Of a stretch of DNA of 52,743 bases, positions 13,927-21,457 are shown piece by piece (the first letter of the stretch is position 1; every line of letters starts with the position of its first letter). The stretch is from positions 1 to 52,743 of the IMG/VR virus record IMGVR_UViG_3300036828_000508. One strand, 5' to 3'. Below the pieces are notes generated by a model that was not told the DNA's origin, did no database searches, and saw nothing but the letters and a program-made list of their open reading frames with translations. This stretch comes from a virus. The position numbers and the translations under genes were made by a program.

Positions 13927-14780
13927 GCGACGAATTTACCAAAATTGCTGGGAAGCTTCTCACCAATGTCCGCGATCTGGTCGATTGGGGCATCGAGGGC
14001 GGACACACGACCGCAGAGCAATTGCGGTTGACCGTCGAGGCGCGGCGGGCGACGGCCGCCAAGCTCGTCGAAGGCGGCCTGTCACAGCGGCAAGCCGCCA
14101 AAGCGTTGGGGGTCGATCAGGCAACGGTCAGTCGCGACGTGATGCGGAATGCATCGAAAAGTGATGCAAAGCGCATCACAACAACCAAGGCCGAGAAGCG
14201 GGCGCAGCGCGAAATTGATCTCGCAAGCCAGCAAGTCGCGCTGCCGGGCAAGCGCTACGGCGTCATTGTTGCTGACTCTGAATGGCGCTTCGAGCCATAT
14301 AGCCGCGAGACCGGCATGGATCGCGCCGCCGATAATCATTATCCGACGAGTGTGACAGAGATTATTGCAGCGCGCGACGTGCCGAGTATCGCGGCCGACG
14401 ATTGTGTTTTGTTCTCATGGGCGACGGTGCCGATGCTGCGTGACGCAATGCTTGTGATGGAGGCGTGGGGCTTCACGTACAAGTCGCACGCTATTTGGGA
14501 CAAGGTCTATATCGGTACCGGCTACTGGTTTCGCAATCGCCATGAACTTCTGCTGGTCGGCACCAAGGGCGCAATCCCAGCTCCCGCGATGGGAGATCAA
14601 TTCGCTTCGGTAATGACGATCGCGCGCAAGGAGCATTCAGCAAAGCCCGACCAGTTTCTCGAAATGATCGAGCAGTATTTTCCAACTCTGCCGAAGATCG
14701 AGCTGAACCGTCGCGGTCCGGCGCGGCCGGGATGGGATGCTTGGGGCAATGAGGCCGAAACTGCGGCGGCAGCCGAATGA
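13923..14780 (+). CDS. MT-A70-family adenine methyltransferase with N-terminal HTH
   Basis: A 285-residue protein. Residues about 45-75 form a helix-turn-helix (LSQRQAAKALGVDQATVSRD). From about 110 it is an MT-A70 N6-adenine methyltransferase: GVIVADSEWRFEPYSRETGM, then VLFSWATVPMLRDAM, FTYKSHAIWDK, NRHELLLVGTKG and KIELNRRGPARPGWDAWGNE. The catalytic DPPW motif reads D118-S119-E120-W121 here. Variants with Pro-Glu at these positions occur in phages, but loss of both Pro is unusual. It probably methylates phage DNA against host restriction. Alternatively it could guide gene control through its HTH. Confidence 0.85.
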   Translation: MSDEFTKIAGKLLTNVRDLVDWGIEGGHTTAEQLRLTVEARRATAAKLVEGGLSQRQAAKALGVDQATVSRDVMRNASKSDAKRITTTKAEKRAQREIDLASQQVALPGKRYGVIVADSEWRFEPYSRETGMDRAADNHYPTSVTEIIAARDVPSIAADDCVLFSWATVPMLRDAMLVMEAWGFTYKSHAIWDKVYIGTGYWFRNRHELLLVGTKGAIPAPAMGDQFASVMTIARKEHSAKPDQFLEMIEQYFPTLPKIELNRRGPARPGWDAWGNEAETAAAAE

Positions 14781-14809
14781 TAAACGCGAACCGTCGAGCA
14801 GTTTGAATA

Positions 14810-15460
14810 ATGACGACAATATTAGCCCTCGATCTCGCTACCGTTACCGGCTTCGCGCGCGGCGACGTTGCGCGGCCTATGCCGACGCCAATCGCTGGCT
14901 CGATCCGCTTCGGCAAGACAGGCGCGTCGGACAACGCGGTGTTTGCGCATTGCATGAGCTGGATCTCGGAGCTACTGGAGCCGCAGCCGCGTCCGGATTT
15001 TATTGCGATCGAAGCCATGTTGCCGCCCGGTGCCATGGTCGGCGCAACGACGCGCGAAGTGCGCGATCGCCTGGCGGGCCTACACGGCATCGTTCGCGCG
15101 GTGGCGCATCTGCGCGGCATCGATCGCATCGAGGCTTATCGCGTTGGCGACGTCAGGGCTCACTTCATCGGCGAACGCGGCCTCAAACGCGACGCAGCAA
15201 AGCGTGCCGTTATGTATCGCTGCGCGCAACTTGGCTGGCAGGCACCCGACGACAATGCCGGCGACGCGCTGGCTCTATGGTCACACGCGGCGGCACAGAT
15301 CGATCCCAATCATGCGTTGATGTTGTCGCCGTTATTCAACGCGAGCCTACGACGGAGTCCCGAGCATGTCGGAAGAAATCACCTTCATAGAACGACCAGT
15401 ATGGCCACGAGCGCGAAGCTATCGTTTGGTGCTGCCGTCCGAGTCCGCCGCATTGTTTGA
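14810..15460 (+). CDS. RuvC-like Holliday-junction resolvase
   Basis: A protein of up to 216 residues with the RNase H/RuvC fold. ILALDLATVTGFA carries D8, FIAIEAM carries E68 and APDDNAGDALALW carries D147/D148 and D152, the four acidic positions of RuvC enzymes. The domain is complete by about residue 175. The last 30 residues overlap the next gene in another frame and look like read-through. It would resolve junctions or trim branched replication products before packaging. It lies in the replication operon between the methyltransferase and a small RHH-like gene. Confidence 0.85.
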   Translation: MTTILALDLATVTGFARGDVARPMPTPIAGSIRFGKTGASDNAVFAHCMSWISELLEPQPRPDFIAIEAMLPPGAMVGATTREVRDRLAGLHGIVRAVAHLRGIDRIEAYRVGDVRAHFIGERGLKRDAAKRAVMYRCAQLGWQAPDDNAGDALALWSHAAAQIDPNHALMLSPLFNASLRRSPEHVGRNHLHRTTSMATSAKLSFGAAVRVRRIV

Positions 15461-15593
15461 GGCCGCCGCAGCCAAGCGCGGCTTAGCGCCCAAAACACTG
15501 CTGAAAAAAATCATGCTGATCCTGCTGGACGACAATTTGTTAGACGCGGTGATCGATGACGGAGCCGAGTCAAAAGTTTCAAGCGCGATGTGA
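15366..15593 (+). CDS. Small ribbon-helix-helix-like protein
   Basis: A 75-residue protein with a beta strand (RSYRLVLPSESAALF) followed by two helices (AAAAKRGLAPKTLLKKIML, then LLDDNLLDAVIDD). This pattern suits a ribbon-helix-helix DNA-binding fold, but no operator is known. GGAG lies eight bases before the ATG. The gene overlaps the 3' end of the resolvase frame by 95 bases. Confidence 0.55.
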   Translation: MSEEITFIERPVWPRARSYRLVLPSESAALFEAAAAKRGLAPKTLLKKIMLILLDDNLLDAVIDDGAESKVSSAM

Positions 15594-15638
15594 AGCGCGG
15601 GCGCAACTGTGGCAACTCGGGCGAGCTAACAGGTCCGT

Positions 15639-16100
15639 ATGATGGTTGTTGATTTCGACAAGTTGCGCGCGGACATCACGCGGGAGAACGCGATTGAATT
15701 GCTCGCGGGTGTGCGCTGCGGTGAATGCAACGCAGCGGGCGAATACATTTTGTTCAGCGAAATCAATAACAACGGCGTCGGCATCCGGTGCAAAACCTGC
15801 GGCAAATATCATCCGTTCGTCAAACAAAAAATTATGTGGCTGCGTGGCCACGGAAAGCGCCGGGCAAACGACATCGTTGCCGTCGCGACGGAGTGCGGAG
15901 CTTATTGCTACGGCTGCGGCAGCACTTTCGAGGAGCTTGAAAAGTTTGGCATCGGGCTTGCTGTTCACCACACGCGGGGGTTTGCCGAGAACGGTGAGAG
16001 CTACAAGAAAATTCCAGTTTGCAGCGAGTGTCACGAGCTGCTCAATTTTATGCAACGAGTGCGGCGACGACAACGTCAGCCAAGTCGGCAGAGTCCTTAA
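15639..16100 (+). CDS. Zinc-binding HNH-like protein
   Basis: A 153-residue protein with three Cys clusters: CGECNAAG (about 27-34), CKTCGKYHP (51-59) and CYGCGSTF (90-97). An HNH-like end follows: LAVHHTRGF and VCSECHELLNF. The order, paired Cys then HH then CxxCH, matches treble-clef HNH nucleases with extra zinc knuckles. The last residues are basic. ATG codons at 15639 and 15642 are both possible. As part of the replication operon it could process DNA, but a purely structural zinc protein cannot be ruled out. Confidence 0.6.
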   Translation: MMVVDFDKLRADITRENAIELLAGVRCGECNAAGEYILFSEINNNGVGIRCKTCGKYHPFVKQKIMWLRGHGKRRANDIVAVATECGAYCYGCGSTFEELEKFGIGLAVHHTRGFAENGESYKKIPVCSECHELLNFMQRVRRRQRQPSRQSP

Positions 16101-16121
16101 AAATAATGAGGCGCAAACAGA

Positions 16122-18164
16122 ATGACCGCCGAACTCGACAATCCGACAAAAAGGCGCCGGCGGCTCGTGTCGGCTGGATTTCAGCCGATCCCTTTGACTG
16201 GCAAACGTCCAGCAATGGATCAATGGTCAAAAAAGACCGAAACTAATTTCACCGAAATTGGCCTGTGGGAAAAAGTTTACCCGTGGTCGACCAACACCGG
16301 GATTTTGACCCAGCGCACGCCGACGCTCGATATTGACATCCTCGACGACGAGCCGGCGGCTGCGGTTGAGGCGCTCGCTCGCGAAATGTTCGAAGAACGC
16401 GGATATTTTCTGGTCCGCTTTGGCAAACGCCCAAAGCGCGCAATTATCTGCCGCACCGATCAGCCGTTTAAAAAGGTCGCCACTTCGCTACTCGCGCCAG
16501 ACGGCAAGACCGATCAAAAAGTTGAAGTCCTCGCCGATGGACAGCAGGTCGTGGTCTTCGGCACGCATCCAGAAACATTGAAGCCCTATAGCTGGTTCGG
16601 TGGCGAACCCGGAGACATTCGCTGGGAAGACCTGCCTTACATTTCCGCCGACGACGCCAAGGAGTTTGTTGGGCGTGCCAGCGAACTGCTGGTCAAGGAT
16701 TTTGGCTATCAGCAGCCGGTCGAGATCAAGGAACGTGCGCGACCCGGCGACGAGCCCGGCGAATTTCATCACGCTAATTGGGCGCAGCTTGTTGCCAATG
16801 TCGTCGGCGGCGTCGAGCTGCACGACAGCCTGCGCGATCTGTCAGCTTCGCTGATCGCCAGCAACATTGAAGCCGATAACGTCATTCGCATGCTGCAAGC
16901 GATCATGCTCGCCAGCACCATGCCACACGACGAGCGCTGGAAAAGCCGCTTTGACGAGATCACGCGCTCGGTCGTTTCCGCAACCAGCAAATTCGAGCCG
17001 GAAAAGCCGGCGCCGGCTGTCGAGCAGGCAACGCCTTATGTTGCGCCTGATGAGGAAACGATTCCGCCTCGCGCATGGCTCTATGGTGGCCACTATATCC
17101 GGCAAGCCGCAACCGCCACCGTCGCTCCGGGCGGCTTCGGCAAGACGACGCTCATTCTCTATGAGGCGATCAATATGGTCGCCCAAGGTTTGCGCGTCTG
17201 GTATCTCTCCGGTGAAGATCCTCGCATCGAACTCGACCGCCGCATTGCAGCGCATTGCGCCAAGTATCACATCACGCTCGCCGCGCTGCCCGGCCGCCTG
17301 TTTGTCGACGACCGCGCCAGCTTTCCATTTTTTGTCGGCTTGAGCCTGCGTCCCGGCACAGTGCGCTTCGACGACGCCAGCTTGACGCGCTTCGAAAACG
17401 CGATTTTAGCCGGCAAAATAGATGTGACGATGTTGGACCCCTTCATTTCGTTTCATGCCGTTCCGGAAAACGATAACGGCTGCATCGACGCCGTCGTCAA
17501 GCGTGTCGCAGGCATCAGCCAGCGCACCAACTGCGGAATCGAAATCAGTCATCACGTTCGCAAACCGTTTGCCGGTCAAGCCACGCTCACCGTCGACGAC
17601 GCTCGCGGTGGTTCGGCCATCATCAATGCCGTGCGCTCGGGCCGCGTTATCAATCGCATGACCGCAGCGGAAGCCGAGCAGGCCAAAATCAGTGACGAGC
17701 AGCGCACCGCGTACATTCGGCTCGACCGGGGAAAGCGCAACATGGCACCCCCCGATAAGGCAACGTGGTTTTGCCTCGTCAATCAACCGCTTCGAAACGG
17801 CGATCAGGTACAGGCGCTCAGCACTTGGCAATTTCCCTCATTGTTTCAAGGCCTTTCGGTCGAGGACACTGAGCACATTCGCAAGCTCGTCCAGGCTACT
17901 CCCTATCGGGCCGACCCACGCTCGGAACACTGGCTCGGCATCGAGGTCGCGGCGCGCGCTGGCCTCAATATCCACCACGCGCCGGATGTTAAGAAAATTC
18001 AAAAGCTTATCGCGACCTGGCTCAGTAACGGCGTGTTCGTTAAGCGGGAAATGTACGACAAGGCGACGCGCAAGCCGCGCACGTTCTACGTCGCCAAAGA
18101 CACCCAACCCAGCCCCGACGAAGGTGGTAAATTGTTCCGTGAGGAGGATGATGCAGATGATTAA
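16122..18164 (+). CDS. Primase-polymerase / RepA-like helicase fusion
   Basis: A 680-residue replication protein. Residues 1-190 form a prim-pol domain of the bifunctional primase type: PTLDIDILDD carries the metal-binding D70 and D72, and VEVLADGQQVVVFGTHP is the later conserved strand. From about 315 there is a RecA-like ATPase (AAA_25/RepA helicase family): Walker A PGGFGKTT at 336-343, a YLSGED strand, Walker-B-like DVTMLDPF, and an ISHHVRKP sensor region. The C-terminal 100 residues form a winged-helix-like end. It would both prime and unwind DNA at the origin. Iteron-like repeats start six bases past its stop. Confidence 0.9.
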   Translation: MTAELDNPTKRRRRLVSAGFQPIPLTGKRPAMDQWSKKTETNFTEIGLWEKVYPWSTNTGILTQRTPTLDIDILDDEPAAAVEALAREMFEERGYFLVRFGKRPKRAIICRTDQPFKKVATSLLAPDGKTDQKVEVLADGQQVVVFGTHPETLKPYSWFGGEPGDIRWEDLPYISADDAKEFVGRASELLVKDFGYQQPVEIKERARPGDEPGEFHHANWAQLVANVVGGVELHDSLRDLSASLIASNIEADNVIRMLQAIMLASTMPHDERWKSRFDEITRSVVSATSKFEPEKPAPAVEQATPYVAPDEETIPPRAWLYGGHYIRQAATATVAPGGFGKTTLILYEAINMVAQGLRVWYLSGEDPRIELDRRIAAHCAKYHITLAALPGRLFVDDRASFPFFVGLSLRPGTVRFDDASLTRFENAILAGKIDVTMLDPFISFHAVPENDNGCIDAVVKRVAGISQRTNCGIEISHHVRKPFAGQATLTVDDARGGSAIINAVRSGRVINRMTAAEAEQAKISDEQRTAYIRLDRGKRNMAPPDKATWFCLVNQPLRNGDQVQALSTWQFPSLFQGLSVEDTEHIRKLVQATPYRADPRSEHWLGIEVAARAGLNIHHAPDVKKIQKLIATWLSNGVFVKREMYDKATRKPRTFYVAKDTQPSPDEGGKLFREEDDADD

Positions 18165-18169
18165 ACTTC

Positions 18170-18341
18170 GGCGCAGTTTTTGGCGCAAGACTGGCGCAAA
18201 GGGGGGCGACGTGCGCCAACGGAATTTCCTGCGCCAACCAGTGACCAGTCCCTAAAAGGATTCGGGACTGGCGCACTGGCCGCTAAGTGCTTTGACGCAG
18301 GAGAATTCCAGCTGGCGCAAAGTCGGCGCAGCCACGGCGCA
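18170..18341. other. Candidate replication origin: phased GGCGCA iterons
   Basis: GGCGCA starts at 18170, 18182, 18193, 18270, 18314, 18325 and 18336, and its inverse TGCGCC at 18212 and 18230. The steps within the outer clusters are 12, 11 and 11, 11 bases, close to one DNA turn, so all sites face one side. Between them lies an 8-bp perfect inverted repeat, CCAGTCCC / GGGACTGG (18245-18252, 18264-18271), with an A-rich loop. Clustered, phased repeats next to the primase-helicase gene suggest an origin. The gap carries no gene. Confidence 0.6.
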
Positions 18342-18392
18342 GTGCCATGAGTTTTTGGGTCATCGAAAGGGTTGGCAGTCTCAACGCTAAAT

Positions 18393-18857
18393 TCACACCG
18401 CTCGCGTATCTTGAGAAGCTATCTCTACCCGCACCTTGCGACCCAAAAGCTCAAGCAGGACGAACTGCCGATCCCGCGTCGACATGCCGTCATAGAGCCC
18501 AATGTGGTCAACGAAGCTGCCGCGAACGATCCGCAGCTTGTCGCCAAGCTGCAAGCCTCGCGGTGCCGGCAGCCGGACCACGCCATTGCGCTCTAGCTTG
18601 CGAATACTGGAAACGACACCCTCACGCAGCTCAGCCGGCCGCTCGCCTGCTCTGAGCAATCGGATAACCCCAATCGTATTATCAATCGCCGACCAGCGGA
18701 ATTCACCAACTCGCACGAATAGATACGCCGGAAATAGCGCAACCGTTCGCGCCTCAAGCCGCAACATCGGCAGATAAGTTTCGAAGCCGTTGTGCTCTAA
18801 AAACCGCTGCGCCGTCTTCTCGCGCTGGCTTTCGGTTTGTGCCACTGCCCAAAACAT
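18393..18857 (-). CDS. NusG/RfaH-like transcription elongation factor
   Basis: A 154-residue protein. The N-terminal domain has the NGN pattern: FWAVAQTESQREKTAQRFLE, then FETYLPMLRLEAR, FPAYLFVRVG and GVIRLLRAGERPAELREG. The C-terminal half has a KOW motif (LQLGDKLRIVRGSFVDHIGL) and LLGRKVRVEI, the usual end of NusG KOW domains. It would bind RNA polymerase and act as an antiterminator, as RfaH and phage-borne NusG paralogues do. It is alone on the minus strand between the replication and late operons. It may thus help late transcription of a 35-kb operon, but the target is not visible. Confidence 0.88.
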   Translation of the reverse strand: MFWAVAQTESQREKTAQRFLEHNGFETYLPMLRLEARTVALFPAYLFVRVGEFRWSAIDNTIGVIRLLRAGERPAELREGVVSSIRKLERNGVVRLPAPRGLQLGDKLRIVRGSFVDHIGLYDGMSTRDRQFVLLELLGRKVRVEIASQDTRAV

Positions 18858-19149
18858 GCGTGCCTATAACGCTATATCTTGCGGGTGCGTCAATACTGCG
18901 CTACAAGCGCAACCCTGCTGCTCAATTGTATTGAACGAAAACGGGAGTCGGGAAAATCCGACTCTGCCGCAGTGCAGCGCGTTTTCCGCAATGGAGTCCC
19001 CAAACGTCGTTGCGGAAATCCCGGCGAGCGTCGTTAGGTCAACCGTTTGAGCCGAGGTGCGCAGCCTCGCTCATTGCCGAGCAGCAGCGGATAAAACCTC
19101 GACGTTCGCCGGCTCCTATCAGTCACTAACCAAGGGAAGAAAAATCTAA
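18858..19149. promoter_or_regulatory. Intergenic control region with two hairpins
   Basis: A 292-bp gap upstream of both the NusG-like gene (minus) and the first late gene (plus). It has a hairpin GAGTCGG-GAAAAT-CCGACTC at 18945-18964. It also has a longer inverted repeat, TTTCCGCAA / TTGCGGAAA, at 18983-18991 and 19010-19018. These could be operators or transcript structures where an antiterminator loads. A ribosome site (AAGGGAAG) lies before the gene at 19150. No gene is seen inside. Confidence 0.5.
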
Positions 19150-19794
19150 ATGCGCAAGCTTCTACTCGGACTTACGGCACTCGCGGCGTTCGCCACACCT
19201 GCAAAAGCAGACGTCGTTCTTGATCCCATGCTCAGCGGCACCGGCGATAATGTTGTTTTCGATAGCTTTAACGGTAACGCCGCCATCGGTAGCTTCAATG
19301 GCCAACACACAGGGTTGGTGGATTTTACCGACCTCTCCGGCAATCCCCTGTTCACCGGCGCCGCCAATGGCAACGATATCAAGATATCCAACACCAACGA
19401 TCTCCAGGTCGAGGTATTTGACTCGACCAATACCAACGTGCTGACCACCTCAACCCAAGTGTTTTCGCTCAAAGGTACCGGCGATGTGACTGCCTTCGTG
19501 CAGGCCACCGACGGCCTGTTCCACTTCGACCTGGGTACGATCGATCCCAACGCGCAGTCCGGCTTCACGCTTAGCGCCATCAACGGCGAGACCATGAACC
19601 TGCTGACGTTGGTCGATATCGGCGGCACGATCTCTGATTACGAGCACTACCGCATCGACGTAGCGGGACCGTTGGTGGCCACCACGCCGCTGCCGGCTGC
19701 TTTCCCGCTGTTCGCAGGTGGCCTTGGCCTGATGGCTTGGGTGACGCGCGGACGCAAGAAGCAAGCAACATCAATCCTCAGTACTCAACCTTAA
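19150..19794 (+). CDS. Exported protein with VPLPA/PEP-CTERM-like sorting signal (1)
   Basis: A 214-residue protein. It has a Sec signal (MRKLLLGLTALAAFATPAKA, cut before DVV), a beta-rich, Asn/Thr/Gly-rich middle (residues 21-175) and a C-terminal sorting signal. The signal is TPLPAAFPLFAGGLGLMAW, a short hydrophobic span, followed by the basic RGRKK. This order (small Pro motif, membrane span, basic cluster) is that of VPLPA/PEP-CTERM proteins cut by exosortases in Gram-negative hosts. The phage has no exosortase, so it would use the host's. It is the first gene of the late region and is not a known virion type. Confidence 0.75.
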   Translation: MRKLLLGLTALAAFATPAKADVVLDPMLSGTGDNVVFDSFNGNAAIGSFNGQHTGLVDFTDLSGNPLFTGAANGNDIKISNTNDLQVEVFDSTNTNVLTTSTQVFSLKGTGDVTAFVQATDGLFHFDLGTIDPNAQSGFTLSAINGETMNLLTLVDIGGTISDYEHYRIDVAGPLVATTPLPAAFPLFAGGLGLMAWVTRGRKKQATSILSTQP

Positions 19795-19877
19795 ACGCCG
19801 CGCTGAATGTTATTGCGGATTGTTATGCATTGTTGCAGCGATCCGATTCGAGCAACCACGTTCTGATTTTGTACTCA

Positions 19878-20192
19878 ATGCGCACTAAAGCCATCGATCG
19901 CGGGTGGCGTGACTGGTATCAGCTGCAACGCTGGCGTAATCGCGCCAAGTACCAACTGCAGCAAGAACCGTTCTGCGTCATGTGTGCGCAGCAAGATCGC
20001 GCTGTGATGGCAACAATCGCCGATCACATCGAACCACATCGCGGCGATTGGAATGAATTCCGTCTCGGCAAATTGCAGTCGCTGTGCGCGCGTTGCCATA
20101 GCAGCTCAAAGCAGCGCATCGAACACGGCAAGCCACCGCTCATCGCCATTGGTGCCGATGGTTGGCCAGTCTGCGAAACGGATCTTGCATGA
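19878..20192 (+). CDS. HNH endonuclease
   Basis: A 104-residue HNH nuclease. Two zinc-binding pairs, FCVMCAQQ and LCARCHSSS, flank the catalytic core ADHIEPHRGDW, followed by LQSLCARCH. It is compact, as are the HNH proteins that assist terminases at cos sites, and it lies about 800 bp before the terminase genes. Start at 19878 is the first ATG that leaves only the domain; no strong ribosome site precedes it. The cargo gene's stop is 83 bases upstream. Confidence 0.88.
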   Translation: MRTKAIDRGWRDWYQLQRWRNRAKYQLQQEPFCVMCAQQDRAVMATIADHIEPHRGDWNEFRLGKLQSLCARCHSSSKQRIEHGKPPLIAIGADGWPVCETDLA

Positions 20193-20204
20193 AATAAATT
20201 GAGC

Positions 20205-20238
20205 GGCCCAAAGCAACGCGTTAACGTCGCTTCGGGCC
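20205..20238 (+). other. Hairpin after the HNH gene
   Basis: GGCCCAAAGC (20205-20214) pairs with GCTTCGGGCC (20229-20238) over 10 bp with a single non-Watson-Crick position, loop AACGCGTTAACGTC. No T-run follows, so it is a weak terminator at best. It may instead stabilise the end of the HNH transcript. Confidence 0.4.
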
Positions 20239-20274
20239 TAACCAAGACGACAAGCCTGTGTAGAGGCGTGTGTG

Positions 20275-20766
20275 ATGGCTAAGTGTGATGTGGGTACGTT
20301 TGATTTATTCGGTCAAGTAGCCCTCAAACAAACTGAACAATTAAATGGTTTTGACCAAAGGCCTCTCAATGGCTTTACGAAAGACGGTCGCTATGCAGAA
20401 TTCATCGTGTGCGCTTACCTCACGCGAATGGGGTACCACGCAACGCATGTCGACACACAAGGCTTTGACATCCTGCTACGGCATGAAACACGAAGCTATC
20501 GCATTGATGTAAAGAGCACATCCCACGTCCGTCGCGGTACGTTTAAGGAACGTGCGGTGTGGAATATCGTCAACCATACTAGACCAGAACCAGGCCGCCA
20601 ACGTGTTCACGTTAGAAAAGGTCCGTTAGACGCTGATTTGCTGGCGTTGTTTTTCCGACCGCTGGAAACCGTAGTGTTCCGAGCAGTTGATGAGGAAATG
20701 AAGCTTCGATTGTTGCTGCCGCTGGCTCTCGTCCGAAATAGTCACGATGGCAGACAGGTCTCTTGA
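20275..20766 (+). CDS. PD-(D/E)XK-like nuclease upstream of terminase
   Basis: A 163-residue protein. The motif is TQGFDILLRHETRSYRIDVK followed by S-T-S, giving D65 on one strand and D78-x-K80 on the next, with E42 in an upstream helix (RYAEFIVCAYLTRMGY). This suits the restriction-endonuclease-like fold of host-type nucleases such as VSR/HTH-linked enzymes. No DNA-binding add-on is seen. Alternative starts are GTG at 20272 and ATG at 20275. The late-region location suggests a role in packaging, nicking or host takeover, but the target is unknown. Confidence 0.6.
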   Translation: MAKCDVGTFDLFGQVALKQTEQLNGFDQRPLNGFTKDGRYAEFIVCAYLTRMGYHATHVDTQGFDILLRHETRSYRIDVKSTSHVRRGTFKERAVWNIVNHTRPEPGRQRVHVRKGPLDADLLALFFRPLETVVFRAVDEEMKLRLLLPLALVRNSHDGRQVS

Positions 20767-20827
20767 AGCCGCGATCAAGCATTTGGAATGTGGGGCTTAA
20801 AAGGGGGGATCCAAACCCGCCTGGCCG

Positions 20828-20907
20828 AACAAGCCATACCTGGCTCGAACAAGCCCACCCTAGTTCAAACAAGCCGGGGGCGGGGAGGGTCAAAAACTTT
20901 TGGGGGG
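20828..20907 (+). other. Candidate terminase recognition (cos/pac) site
   Basis: Three direct repeats AACAAGCC begin at 20828, 20848 and 20868, exactly 20 bp apart, each preceded by a related CGA/CAA context. They are followed by G-runs (GGGGGCGGGGAGGG, then six G at about 20900). The gap 20767-21022 has no convincing gene. Terminase small subunits bind direct repeats just before the terminase genes, and HK97-type enzymes cut nearby GC-rich cos sites. This gap is thus the best site for packaging start. Confidence 0.55.
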
Positions 20908-21022
20908 CACCCCATTCGCGGCGCGTGTCGGACAAACCTCTATAAATGCTAGCAAAATTAATGACTGAATTTACAAAATCCGAAAACCGGCAAAAACCGC
21001 TCGATTTGGCGGAGTTTCCGTT

Positions 21023-21457
21023 ATGATCAAGCGCGGGCGGGTTTCGGCGGCCGAGAAGAACATCACGGTTATTGCGGGGGCGTTTGGCGAGCGGCCAGCG
21101 CCGCCGGCTGATTTCAACGAGCGCCAGGCCGAGATCTGGCGCCAAATTGTGGCGTCTGAGCCGGGCGAGTTTTTCAATACCGCGACGGTGCGCGACATGC
21201 TGGCCAATCTTTGCCGCCATCGCGAAGCGGCGGACAGGTTGGCGGTGGTAATTGATGGGTTTGAGCTTGAGTGGCTTAAATCGGACGAGGGCTCGAGGCG
21301 TTATGCGCTGCTTTTGAGAATGCGGGTTCAAGAGACCCGCGCTGCCGCCAGTTTTGCCACCAAGCTGCGGCTTACCAATCAATCGCGCTATGTGCCGGAC
21401 ACTGCCGCGCGGATGGCGCGTGATGGGCTCAAGGGCACCAAGCCTTGGGAGTTGTGA
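21023..21457 (+). CDS. terS: Terminase small subunit, P27 family
   Basis: A 144-residue protein with the P27/Terminase_4 pattern: a basic N-terminus, APPADFNERQAEIWRQIV, a helical core FNTATVRDMLANLCRHREA, and an end that supports TerS oligomers. It would recognise the packaging site on the phage DNA and recruit TerL. It lies directly ahead of terL with a 13-bp overlap, and the three 20-bp-spaced repeats lie just upstream of it. Confidence 0.88.
   Translation: MIKRGRVSAAEKNITVIAGAFGERPAPPADFNERQAEIWRQIVASEPGEFFNTATVRDMLANLCRHREAADRLAVVIDGFELEWLKSDEGSRRYALLLRMRVQETRAAASFATKLRLTNQSRYVPDTAARMARDGLKGTKPWEL

Noticed and set aside
18347-18655. 102-codon frame starting at the end of the iteron region
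   Set aside because: It lies mainly opposite the well-supported NusG-like gene and has shadow composition.
20763-20945. 60-codon frame after the PD-(D/E)XK gene
   Set aside because: TTG start, low-complexity G-rich end and coverage of the repeated candidate terminase site; more likely non-coding.
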